The notes below the pieces were generated by a model. That model searched no databases. It was not told where the DNA came from and saw nothing but the letters and a program-made list of their open reading frames with translations. The position numbers and the translations under genes were made by a program. Shown here piece by piece: positions 24,880 to 32,226 of a stretch of DNA of 44,754 nucleotides (the first letter of the stretch is position 1; each line of letters opens with the position of its first letter). Source of the DNA: Pirellulales bacterium (GTDB lineage Bacteria > Planctomycetota > Planctomycetia > Pirellulales > UBA1268); assembly GCA_017853835.1 (NCBI GenBank), contig JAFMIU010000002.1, forward strand, positions 1 to 44,754, in the 5' to 3' direction.

Positions 24880-26115
24880 TCAGGCAGCCTTGAGCACCAG
24901 GCAGAGATTCGAGCCGCCAAACCCGAATGAGTTGCTGGCGGCGACCCGAATCCGGCGTGGACGAAACTCGTGGGGCACGTGGTCGAGGCGGCACTGCGGA
25001 TCAGGACGATCGAGATTGATCGTCGGTGGCACTGCCTGGCGGTCGATGGCGGCGAGGCACGCCAGCGCCTCGAACGCAGCGGCTCCGCTGATCAGATGGC
25101 CCGACATGCTCTTGGTGGAACTCACGGGAATCGCATCGGTGGCATCGCCGAGTGCCGTTCGAATGGCTCCCGCTTCGGCCACATCGCCCACCGGCGTACC
25201 GGCGGCGTGGGCATTGATGTAGTCGATCTCATCCGGACGGACACCGGCATTGGTGATCGCAGCCGTGATGGCCCGGGACGACTGAACCGGATCGCTACTT
25301 GGAATGACCATGTGGCCGCCGTCGCTCGACATGCCGACGCCGGCGAGTTCGCCGCGGATCCGCCGGCCGCGGGCACGGGCATCGCGCTGCCGCTCGAGCA
25401 CGAAAAAGGCCCCACCCTCGCCCATGACGAATCCGTCGCGGTCGCCGTCGAACGGGCGTGATGCCTTGGCCGGGTCGTCGGCGCGGCGGGACAGCGCCCG
25501 AAGGTTGTAGAACGCGGCAATCGCCACGGGGCTCAGGATGTCGCAGCCGCCCACGACGCAGGCATCGACCCAACCCGAGTCGATCCATGTGCGCCCCATG
25601 GCCATGGCATAGCCGCTGGACGCACAGGCAGCCGCCACCGTTACCGCAGGCCCCTTGATCCCGACCCGACCCGCAAGTCGGTGGACGAGCGTGCGGTCGC
25701 GTCGATCGCCGAACACCTCCGAGCCACCGTCGAGAAAGTCGAGTTCCCAGTCCTTGAGATGCTCTGCCCCCATTCCCAAGACGAGGCCGATTCTCGGGCT
25801 CCGGTCAGTGGCGAGGCCGGCATCGTCGAGCGCCGCGGCGAGCGGCGACAGGCAGAGCCGCTCGAGGCGTCCGAGCCGACCGAACGCCTCACTCGACAGT
25901 CCGCAGATGGTTTCCGACGGCGCTGGAATCCCACTGACGGGAGCCGCAAACTGCACGTGCTCGCGGGCAAACCGACCCGGATCGATGGCACGAACCCCCG
26001 TGCGGCCGCCGAGCAGATTGTCGGCGATCTCGTCGAACGACGACCCCAGGGGGGATACCGCGCCAATCCCGGTGACGACGACGGGCTCGAGTGACGATCG
26101 ATCGACAGCGGTCAT
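24880..26115 (-). CDS. Beta-ketoacyl-ACP synthase II-type (catalytic ketosynthase)
   Basis: The 411-residue thiolase-fold enzyme has a complete Cys-His-His triad: C164 in AAACASSG, H303 in NAHAAGTPVGD and H340 in TKSMSGHL. The C-terminal NSFGFGGSNLCLV segment is also typical. It condenses malonyl-ACP with an acyl chain in the cytoplasm. Its ATG overlaps the stop of the short ketosynthase-like gene (ATGA at 26112-26115). With that partner and the upstream ACP it resembles the KS/CLF/ACP set of type II polyketide or aryl-polyene systems. A role in ordinary fatty acid elongation (FabF) is the alternative; the lack of fabG, fabD or fabZ nearby makes a plain fab cluster less likely. Confidence 0.9.
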   Translation of the reverse strand: MTAVDRSSLEPVVVTGIGAVSPLGSSFDEIADNLLGGRTGVRAIDPGRFAREHVQFAAPVSGIPAPSETICGLSSEAFGRLGRLERLCLSPLAAALDDAGLATDRSPRIGLVLGMGAEHLKDWELDFLDGGSEVFGDRRDRTLVHRLAGRVGIKGPAVTVAAACASSGYAMAMGRTWIDSGWVDACVVGGCDILSPVAIAAFYNLRALSRRADDPAKASRPFDGDRDGFVMGEGGAFFVLERQRDARARGRRIRGELAGVGMSSDGGHMVIPSSDPVQSSRAITAAITNAGVRPDEIDYINAHAAGTPVGDVAEAGAIRTALGDATDAIPVSSTKSMSGHLISGAAAFEALACLAAIDRQAVPPTINLDRPDPQCRLDHVPHEFRPRRIRVAASNSFGFGGSNLCLVLKAA

Positions 26116-26978
26116 GCGGCCTCCCGACGGCGGAGGCTGAGCGAGGCCATGCGATCCAGGCCCTGCTGCCGATCGTCAGCAGGACGCACGGCGAGACGAA
26201 TCTCAGCTCCCCACGGACAGGCGACCGACCAGCCGGCGAGGGCCATGCCATGGCCGCACATCTCGAGGGCACGGGCAAACGAGGCGAGCGGCGTGGGCAT
26301 CGCTTCTGCGCCGCCGGCCTCCCCCGTCATGTGAAGGGCGAGCGTCAGCCGGGCATGGGGCGCCATCTCGGTGGCGGTCGCGAGCATGGCGACGGCACGG
26401 CAGACGGGGTTTCCCTCCGGCGTGCCGTCGGCGGCGAGGGTTGGCTCCTCATCCCACGACGTGGCAATGACCCAGGCCGAGTCGCACCCTGACGCCGCAC
26501 CGCACTGGAAGAGCGTCATGGCGGCAAAGAGCCCCTCGGCGAGCGCGTCGGGACCACCGCCAACCCCGATGTGCGGGCCGTGCATTCCCAGGGCCACGCT
26601 CACCGCTCCGGCAACGGAATGGAGCGAGCACTGGGGAACGATGTGCGGCGACACGGTGACGGCCCCACCCACAGGGAGCTGTGCGAGGGATCGGGCGGTG
26701 GCGATCCGGCCCGCCTGACACGGCGCTGCCACCACGCCACAGCGTTCGAGCGAGAGCGGCACCTCGATCGACGCGATGGCGTCGAGCACGGCGCGCATCG
26801 CGACCACGGTGTGTTCGTCGCAGTGACGAAGAAAGCGGGCCGGCAGCGCCGGCGCCCCTTCCGGCACGGGAGCGTCGCGCAGAGCGGCGATCTCGGTGAA
26901 CGAAACGGCCACGCCGGCATGGGCGAGGATGGCACAGCCGGCGGGCACGACACCCGGATGGTCAGGCGATGGCTTCAT
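26112..26978 (-). CDS. Short ketosynthase-like protein lacking the active Cys (chain-length-factor-like)
   Basis: The 288-residue protein has the N-terminal ketosynthase fold: the segment SPHIVPQCSLHSVAGAVSVALGMHGP aligns with ketosynthases. Where the catalytic AAACASS should be, it reads VGGGPDA, so the cysteine is missing. No NAHxTGT- or KSxxGH-like His motifs follow; the protein is about 120 residues shorter than a full ketosynthase. This matches the short chain-length-factor-like proteins (Ketoacyl-synt_2 type) known from aryl polyene clusters. It probably forms a heterodimer with the downstream ketosynthase, whose start overlaps its stop. The ATG at 26978 has AGGGA 8 nt upstream; a GTG at 27014 is less likely. 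Confidence 0.75.
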   Translation of the reverse strand: MKPSPDHPGVVPAGCAILAHAGVAVSFTEIAALRDAPVPEGAPALPARFLRHCDEHTVVAMRAVLDAIASIEVPLSLERCGVVAAPCQAGRIATARSLAQLPVGGAVTVSPHIVPQCSLHSVAGAVSVALGMHGPHIGVGGGPDALAEGLFAAMTLFQCGAASGCDSAWVIATSWDEEPTLAADGTPEGNPVCRAVAMLATATEMAPHARLTLALHMTGEAGGAEAMPTPLASFARALEMCGHGMALAGWSVACPWGAEIRLAVRPADDRQQGLDRMASLSLRRREAA

Positions 26979-27017
26979 GGGCAACGTCCCTGTGACAATG
27001 GGAACGGAGCGCACAGG

Positions 27018-27284
27018 TCAGGCGGCGTGCCTGCCCGCCTTGCTTTCGAGCTTCTGCTCGAGCACGTCGAGCATGTCGCCGACGGTCGCGATGCTCTCGA
27101 GCAGCTCCGTTTCGATCTGGATGGCGAACCGGCTTTCCATGTGGAGCACCAGGCCGGCCATGTCGAGCGAGTCGAGATTGAGGCCTTCACGAAGCGACGT
27201 CGACTCCTCGAGCCCGGGGTAGGATTCTCCGGTTTCCTTTTCGAGCAGTTCGTGGACGATCGACGCGAGTTCCTTGCGACTCAT
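27018..27284 (-). CDS. Acyl carrier protein
   Basis: The 88-residue acidic protein has four helices and the phosphopantetheine attachment motif LDSLDM, with the modified serine at residue 39. The start MSRKELASIV is typical of ACPs. It carries growing acyl chains for the ketosynthase pair encoded just downstream; the gap to the next gene is 39 bp. GGAG lies 10 nt before the ATG. It is the first gene of the leftward unit and diverges from the VanZ-like gene across a 114-bp spacer in which I saw no strong promoter. Its linkage to a ketosynthase/CLF pair suggests a dedicated ACP rather than the housekeeping one. Confidence 0.92.
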   Translation of the reverse strand: MSRKELASIVHELLEKETGESYPGLEESTSLREGLNLDSLDMAGLVLHMESRFAIQIETELLESIATVGDMLDVLEQKLESKAGRHAA

Positions 27285-27398
27285 GGGTGGTGCTCTCCGG
27301 CGGGTGGTCGAATGGGAAGGGCGGGAAAGTAGCGAACCGGAGCCGGCGGGCGAAGAGCAAAAACTGGTGTATTCTTTGGGGAAATTCCGCCCCATCTC

Positions 27399-27839
27399 AT
27401 GCCTCGCCTCGCCATGACGTCGCCAACTCCCTCCACGCGCCGTCCCGCGATCGCCCGCCTCCTCGCTGCCATCACGGCCCTGTACGCGTGCGTGCTTGCA
27501 TTTGCGACGCACTATCCGAAACCTGACGACCTGCTCGGCCCGAATGCGCCGTCCGACAAAACACTCCACTTCCTCGCCTATGCCACCCTCGCCAGCCTGG
27601 CGGGGTCGGCACTCCTGGCGTCGGGACGACCCTGGCGATCCTGGGCCGCGCGGCTCGGCGTCGGGCTGGCAGGGTTCGGCATCGCTGACGAGGTGACCCA
27701 GCCCTGGTTTCGGAGGCATGCCGATCCGATCGACTGGGTCTACGACTGCATCGGCATCGGCATCGGCATCGGGCTCGTGGCGGTGGCCTGCCTCGGCGCA
27801 TGGATGGCCCGCGATCGGGCCGGAAAGGATGCCACCTAG
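27399..27839 (+). CDS. VanZ-like small membrane protein
   Basis: The 146-residue protein has about four membrane segments and the VanZ pattern: a first helix ending near FATHYPKP, then [17 protein letters not shown], and [22 protein letters not shown] before the last helix. VanZ-family proteins vary; one gives low-level teicoplanin resistance, most have no known role. The final helix contains [10 protein letters not shown], encoded by a hexanucleotide repeat at 27748-27771. The gene ends at a CTAG shared with the convergent UDP-glucuronate decarboxylase stop. The ATG at 27399 or 27414 could be the start. Confidence 0.8.
   Translation: MPRLAMTSPTPSTRRPAIARLLAAITALYACVLAFATHYPKPDDLLGPNAPSDKTLHFLAYATLASLAGSALLASGRPWRSWAARLGVGLAGFGIADEVTQPWFRRHADPIDWVYDCIGIGIGIGLVAVACLGAWMARDRAGKDAT
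27748..27771 (+). repeat. Four tandem copies of GCATCG
   Basis: Four perfect copies of the hexamer GCATCG lie inside the VanZ-like gene and encode alternating Ile-Gly in its last membrane helix. Copy number changes would keep frame, adding or removing Ile-Gly pairs. Confidence 0.85.
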
Positions 27840-28810
27840 TAGTTTGGCGTCGGCGCCCGGAAGTCGGACAGTCGCACCGAGCGGAACCAGGCGATCGTCT
27901 TTTCCAGGCCTTCCCGGAGCGGCACCGTCGGCTCCCATCCCAGCCGCTTTTTTGCCAGCGCGATATCGGGCCGACGCCGTTCCGGATCGTCGGCCGGAAG
28001 AGGCTTCTCGATCAAGGGCGACGACGAACCCACCAGTTCCAGCGTCAGCTCGGCAAGCTCGCGGATCGTGAACTCCCCAGGATTGCCGATGTTCACCGGC
28101 CCGACAAAGTCGTCGGGCCCGTTCATCATCCGAATGATGCCCTCGACGAGATCATCCCGGTAGCAGAAGCTCCGCGTCTGGCTGCCCGACCCGAAGATCG
28201 TGATTGGGGATCCCTCGATGGCCTGACGAATGAAGTTGGAGACGACCCGTCCATCGTACGGGTGCATGCGAGGCCCGTAGGTGTTGAAGATGCGAACGAT
28301 CCGCACATTGACCCCGTTGTGCCGGTGGTAGTCCATGAAGAGCGTCTCCGCCGCCCGCTTGCCTTCGTCGTAGCAGGCACGAGGCCCGATCGGATTGACG
28401 GCGCCACGATAGGTCTCGGGCTGGGGATGCACCTCGGGATCACCGTAGACCTCGCTCGTGGAGGCCTGGAGCACCTTCGCACGGCATCGCTTGGCCATGC
28501 CGAGCACGTTGATCGCCCCCATGACGCTCGTCTTCATCGTCTTGATGGGGTTGTATTGATAGTGACCGGGAGCCGCCGGACAGGCGAGGTTGTAGATCTC
28601 GTCGACCTCCAGCCAATACGGATGCACGACGTCATGCCGCAGGAGTTCGAAGTTGCCGCAGCCGAGAAGGTGGGCGACGTTCGACTTCTGACTGGTGAAA
28701 AAGTTGTCGAGGCAGATCACATCGTGACCGTCGGCGACAAGACGTTCGCAGAGATGACTTCCGAGAAAACCGGCACCGCCGGTGACGAGAATGCGCTTCA
28801 GTGAGGCCAT
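27836..28810 (-). CDS. UDP-glucuronate decarboxylase (UDP-xylose synthase), SDR family
   Basis: The 324-residue extended short-chain dehydrogenase has an NAD-binding [11 protein letters not shown] at about 8-18, [12 protein letters not shown] carrying the catalytic Ser/Thr region, and a YDEGK motif (YxxxK). The segments [24 protein letters not shown] and [15 protein letters not shown] are typical of UDP-glucuronate decarboxylases. It should convert UDP-glucuronate to UDP-xylose in the cytoplasm for envelope polysaccharides. The ATG at 28810 ([12 protein letters not shown]) fits the nucleotide-binding start; a longer frame runs into the spacer. The stop shares a CTAG with the convergent VanZ-like gene, and the start diverges from the hydroxypyruvate isomerase-like gene. 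Confidence 0.93.
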   Translation of the reverse strand: MASLKRILVTGGAGFLGSHLCERLVADGHDVICLDNFFTSQKSNVAHLLGCGNFELLRHDVVHPYWLEVDEIYNLACPAAPGHYQYNPIKTMKTSVMGAINVLGMAKRCRAKVLQASTSEVYGDPEVHPQPETYRGAVNPIGPRACYDEGKRAAETLFMDYHRHNGVNVRIVRIFNTYGPRMHPYDGRVVSNFIRQAIEGSPITIFGSGSQTRSFCYRDDLVEGIIRMMNGPDDFVGPVNIGNPGEFTIRELAELTLELVGSSSPLIEKPLPADDPERRRPDIALAKKRLGWEPTVPLREGLEKTIAWFRSVRLSDFRAPTPNY

Positions 28811-28931
28811 GGCTTCGGGATTCTGGGATGGTGCCGCGGATGCTTCCGACACCCGCAGGTGAATGGTAGTGTACTCCGCGGGTGGCGGCGGTTTCGCCCC
28901 CCGTTTCAATCATCGCCGCAGGAGCCATGCC

Positions 28932-29762
28932 ATGCCGCTGAAGGGCAACATCAACCACTCGATCGTCTTCTGGTGCTTCAACGTCGCCGGCGAGCAGTGG
29001 GACATGGACCGTACCTGCGAGGTCGCCAAGCAGCTCGGCGTGCGTTCGATCGAACTGTCGGATCCCGACACCTGGCCCACCATCAAGAAGCATGGGCTCA
29101 CGAGTGCCATCGCCATGAACGGCATGCCAGGCCTTCCGTTCGTAAAGGGGCTCAACAATCCTCGCTATCACGACGAGGTGATCGCCTGCACGAAGAAGAC
29201 GATCGACGCCTGCGCGGATTTTGGCATCCCGTCGGTGATCGCGTTTACCGGCTACAAGTGGCGTGACGCGGAGGAGCCGACGAGCGGCGAGATTTCGCCT
29301 GCGGAAGGGGCCGACCACTGCGTCAAGGCCTTAAAGGAACTCGCGCCCTACGCCGAACAGAAGGGGGTGACGATCTGCCTCGAACACCTCAACACCCGCG
29401 ACGACTCGCACCCCATGAAGGGGCATCCCGGCTACCAGGGCGATGACGTCGATTATGTCGCCACCATCTGCCGCCGGGTCGGCAGCCCCCGGGTCAAGAT
29501 GCTCTTCGATCTCTATCACGTGCAGATCATGAACGGCGACCTCATCCGCCGGATCGAGCAGTGCAAGGACGTGATCGGCCACGTCCACACGGCGGGCAAT
29601 CCAGGCCGTGGCGAACTCGACGAGAACCAGGAGATCAACTTCCCGGCCTGCCTGCGGAAGCTTGTCGAGATCGGCTACAAGGGCTGGGTGGGCCATGAGT
29701 TCATCCCGACCCGCGACCCTGTCGCCGGCCTCAAGCAAGCCGTGACGGTCTGCGACGTGTGA
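28932..29762 (+). CDS. hyi: Hydroxypyruvate isomerase-like TIM-barrel protein
   Basis: The 276-residue xylose-isomerase-like TIM barrel has metal-site residues in ICLEHLN (Glu), LFDLYHVQ (Asp, His), IGHVHTAGNPGRGELD (His) and GHEFIPT (Glu). The GNPGRGE segment is typical of hydroxypyruvate isomerase, which converts hydroxypyruvate to tartronate semialdehyde in the glyoxylate/glycerate route. The start is fixed by AGGAG at 28920-28924, 7 nt before the ATG at 28932; an in-frame ATG at 28863 encodes unrelated residues. The glycerate 2-kinase gene faces it downstream, which fits a role in feeding glycerate metabolism. Another sugar or polyol isomerase activity is possible. Confidence 0.85.
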   Translation: MPLKGNINHSIVFWCFNVAGEQWDMDRTCEVAKQLGVRSIELSDPDTWPTIKKHGLTSAIAMNGMPGLPFVKGLNNPRYHDEVIACTKKTIDACADFGIPSVIAFTGYKWRDAEEPTSGEISPAEGADHCVKALKELAPYAEQKGVTICLEHLNTRDDSHPMKGHPGYQGDDVDYVATICRRVGSPRVKMLFDLYHVQIMNGDLIRRIEQCKDVIGHVHTAGNPGRGELDENQEINFPACLRKLVEIGYKGWVGHEFIPTRDPVAGLKQAVTVCDV

Positions 29763-29818
29763 TCTGACACGAGCACGAACCCAGCGGCTCGACACCGTCG
29801 CCCTTCAAAAGACACAGC

Positions 29819-29844
29819 CCGTCGCGCGCATCGACGAGCGACGG
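29819..29844. terminator. Hairpin between convergent genes (possible terminator)
   Basis: CCGTCGC (29819-29825) and GCGACGG (29838-29844) form a perfect 7-bp GC-rich stem with a 12-nt loop. It lies in the 105-bp space between the two facing stop codons. There is no T-run on either side, so it could be a bidirectional hairpin but not a classic intrinsic terminator. Confidence 0.35.
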
Positions 29845-29867
29845 TTGCCGATATCCCGACGCGAACG

Positions 29868-31259
29868 TTACGGCCGCACGAGCACGATTCGCACGTCGGC
29901 GACGTTCGTGCCAGTCGGGCCTGTCACGACCAGGCCACCGGCACCGGCCAGCGCTGGATAGGCATCGCACCTCGCAAGCGGCTCGTCCACGCCCCCGCTG
30001 AGTGCGGAGACCGTGTCGGCACCGGCACACCCTCCGGCGGCATCCGTTGGGCCATCTTCACCGTCGGTCCCAAAACTCTCGATGAGAAGTCCGCGGGGCC
30101 ACTCGGCTCCCGACCGCTGCCACGCGGCAATCGCGGCGAGCACCGTCTGCTGGTTCCGGCCACCACGGCCGTGCTTCGGAGGAACGGCCACGGTCGCCTC
30201 GCCTCCCCAGATCATCGCCCGCGGCTTTCCGTCGTGGTGAGATTGCTCGAGCAGCCGCGCCGCATCGGCGGCCATGGCCGCACCAACGTCATTGGCCGAC
30301 TCTGATCTCGGCGTGGCATGGCGCGTGAGCACCTCATAGCCGCGCTCCGCCGCGGCATGCGCCGCGGCCGACACGGCGGTTGCGTTCGTTCCGAGCAGCA
30401 CATGGCTCACCCGGCAGCCCGACGGCGTCGTCCATTCACCCGTGCCTGTCGCTGATCGCTCGGTGGCAGGAGCACCCATGCCGGCGCTCGATTCGAGCAG
30501 CCGCGTGATCGCCGGAGCGACTCCGAGCGCCGACCATCGACGAAGAACCTCGAGGGCCGCATGAGCATCCGGTGGCACGGGCATGCATGGGCCGGAGGCG
30601 ATCAGGTCGAGCGGGTCGCCGATGATGTCGGAGAGCACGAGCGCCAGGAGCCGGCCCGATCGGCACGCCCTCGCCAATCCCCCCGCTTTGACGGCGCTCA
30701 CCGCCTGCCGAACGACATTGAGATGGCGAATGTCGGCGCCCGCCCCGGAGAGAAACCGGGTGACGGCGATCACATCGTCGAGCGACACACCGGCACGAGG
30801 CTCCTCGATGAGTGCCGAACCGCCGCCCGTCACGAGCACGATGGCCAGATCGGCAGGGCCGAGCGCCGCGAGCATCGATCGCATCGTCGCCGTCGCCTCC
30901 ACGGCCTCGGGCGTCGGCAGATTCACGCCCGGCGGCCGCGTGCCCCGAACTTCGACGCCCTCGCCTCCGTCCCCGGCCCCTCCCGGCACGCTCACGAGGC
31001 CTTCGACGGCCCGATTCGCGCCGATGCGGTCGTGGAGCATTCGCTCAACGGCCACCGCCATGGCTGCCGCCGCCTTGCCCCCGCCAACGACCATCACGCG
31101 GCCGGTGGTGATGGCGGGCGGGTCGAGGGGAAGCCCATCCAGCAACAGTTCACGCCCCGGACAGGAAAGCCTCGCGCTGACGAGCGATTCGGGGCGAACC
31201 GCGCTGATGACGGCCTGTCGAATGAAGGCGGCATCGCCGCGGAGGATCGAGGCACTCAT
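29868..31259 (-). CDS. Glycerate 2-kinase (MOFRL/DUF4147 family)
   Basis: The 463-residue protein matches bacterial glycerate kinases of the GckA/TtuD type. MVVGGGKAAAAMA is near residue 55, VLVTGGGSALIEEP is near 150, and the C-terminal MOFRL domain has WGGEATVAVPPKHGRGGRNQQ and SFGTDGEDGPTDAAGG. It phosphorylates D-glycerate to 2-phosphoglycerate with ATP in the cytoplasm, linking the glycerate pathway to glycolysis. Its ATG overlaps the stop of the upstream hypothetical gene (ATGA at 31256-31259). It faces the hydroxypyruvate isomerase-like gene. A tartronate semialdehyde reductase, needed to connect the two, is not in this window. Confidence 0.92.
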   Translation of the reverse strand: MSASILRGDAAFIRQAVISAVRPESLVSARLSCPGRELLLDGLPLDPPAITTGRVMVVGGGKAAAAMAVAVERMLHDRIGANRAVEGLVSVPGGAGDGGEGVEVRGTRPPGVNLPTPEAVEATATMRSMLAALGPADLAIVLVTGGGSALIEEPRAGVSLDDVIAVTRFLSGAGADIRHLNVVRQAVSAVKAGGLARACRSGRLLALVLSDIIGDPLDLIASGPCMPVPPDAHAALEVLRRWSALGVAPAITRLLESSAGMGAPATERSATGTGEWTTPSGCRVSHVLLGTNATAVSAAAHAAAERGYEVLTRHATPRSESANDVGAAMAADAARLLEQSHHDGKPRAMIWGGEATVAVPPKHGRGGRNQQTVLAAIAAWQRSGAEWPRGLLIESFGTDGEDGPTDAAGGCAGADTVSALSGGVDEPLARCDAYPALAGAGGLVVTGPTGTNVADVRIVLVRP

Positions 31260-32110
31260 TCGTCACGCGGCATGGAAAAGTTCTTGGGGTCGAACCGCGA
31301 GAGATCGATGCCGCCTCGCGACTCTTCCTCGAGAAGTTTGACTCGCATCTCGAGCCGCTCGAGCCGCCGCGCGAGCAGGGCCGGCGACTCCGCCGACGGA
31401 GTGGCAGGCATCACCCGTGGCACGATCGGATACCCCAACTGCCGCTGAAGCGCGGCGAAGAAAAAGAGCGGGTCCTTGCCACGATTGGCCCGCGCGATCC
31501 TTCCCTCCTTCTCACCGAAAAGGATCGCACGATCGGGCTCGGGCACGGGTCGCCCCGCCACCGCGGCATCGCGACGCTCGATCCGCCAATACTCGGGACT
31601 GCGAACATACACGAGGTCCGCCAGATCGATGAGGCCCACCTGTCGAGACACCGTCGTGATCCACGCCCTCCATTCGTCATCGAACATGTCGTCGGCCGCC
31701 ACCGCCTTCAGGCCACGGCCGTAGTCGAGCCTGTTCCGAGAAAGGCATTCGAAGCGATAGACGAACAATCCCTGGGGTGTCGCCCCGTCACCGCGGTAGG
31801 TTGCTTCTCGCTCGAGGATGGCCAGGGCCGTGCGCATGTCGAATCGGCCCCCTTCCTCCTCGGCGGAGGCGATGACGAACGTCTGAAAGTCGGTGAAGTA
31901 GTGCCGCAGGCGGGCCATCGCCGTGGAGAGCGTGCCGACGAGCTTCAGTTCGCTCGCGAGAAAGTCGAGCGCCATCGGCAGCTTCGATGTCGCGAGCACC
32001 TCCTGCCCGATGGCCGTGAGGGATTCCTGAGCCGCGATCCCGGCCGTGATGCGCTCGGCGAACGATCGAAACAGGTAGGCCTGTTCGATGTATTCCTCAC
32101 GGTCGAGCAT
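31256..32110 (-). CDS. Hypothetical protein coupled to glycerate kinase
   Basis: The 284-residue soluble protein has no signal peptide or recognised catalytic motif. The first 80 residues are helical (IEQAYLFRSFAERITAG, LPMALDFLASELK), as is much of the rest. Near 190-235 is a KEGRIARANRGKDPLFFFAAL stretch. A C-terminal heptad-like ALLARRLERLEMRVKLLEEE (about 245-264) suggests a short coiled coil that could mediate multimer formation. The tail SRFDPKNFSMPRDE ends at a stop overlapping the glycerate kinase start, so the two are cotranscribed and coupled. I do not recognise the family. It diverges from ribBA across a 116-bp spacer. Confidence 0.72.
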   Translation of the reverse strand: MLDREEYIEQAYLFRSFAERITAGIAAQESLTAIGQEVLATSKLPMALDFLASELKLVGTLSTAMARLRHYFTDFQTFVIASAEEEGGRFDMRTALAILEREATYRGDGATPQGLFVYRFECLSRNRLDYGRGLKAVAADDMFDDEWRAWITTVSRQVGLIDLADLVYVRSPEYWRIERRDAAVAGRPVPEPDRAILFGEKEGRIARANRGKDPLFFFAALQRQLGYPIVPRVMPATPSAESPALLARRLERLEMRVKLLEEESRGGIDLSRFDPKNFSMPRDE

Positions 32111-32182
32111 GGCAGGGCCGGAAAAATGAACGGCAAAGGGGGTGGATCGATGCCAGCGGCAGCGGGGGACCGGCGTGCATCC

Positions 32183-32188
32183 TATAAT
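32183..32188 (+). promoter_or_regulatory. Perfect TATAAT (-10) box for ribBA
   Basis: A perfect TATAAT lies 39 bp before the ribBA ATG; no good -35 is visible 16-18 bp upstream. Transcription would start near 32195, leaving a leader of only about 32 nt. That is too short for an FMN riboswitch, and no conserved FMN aptamer segments are seen in the spacer. Confidence 0.5.
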
Positions 32189-32226
32189 GAAGCACTTCCT
32201 TCCACAGCCGTTTCCCAGCCGCCCGT

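Noticed and set aside
32111..32226. FMN riboswitch ahead of ribBA
   Set aside because: The predicted leader is about 32 nt and no conserved aptamer segments are seen.
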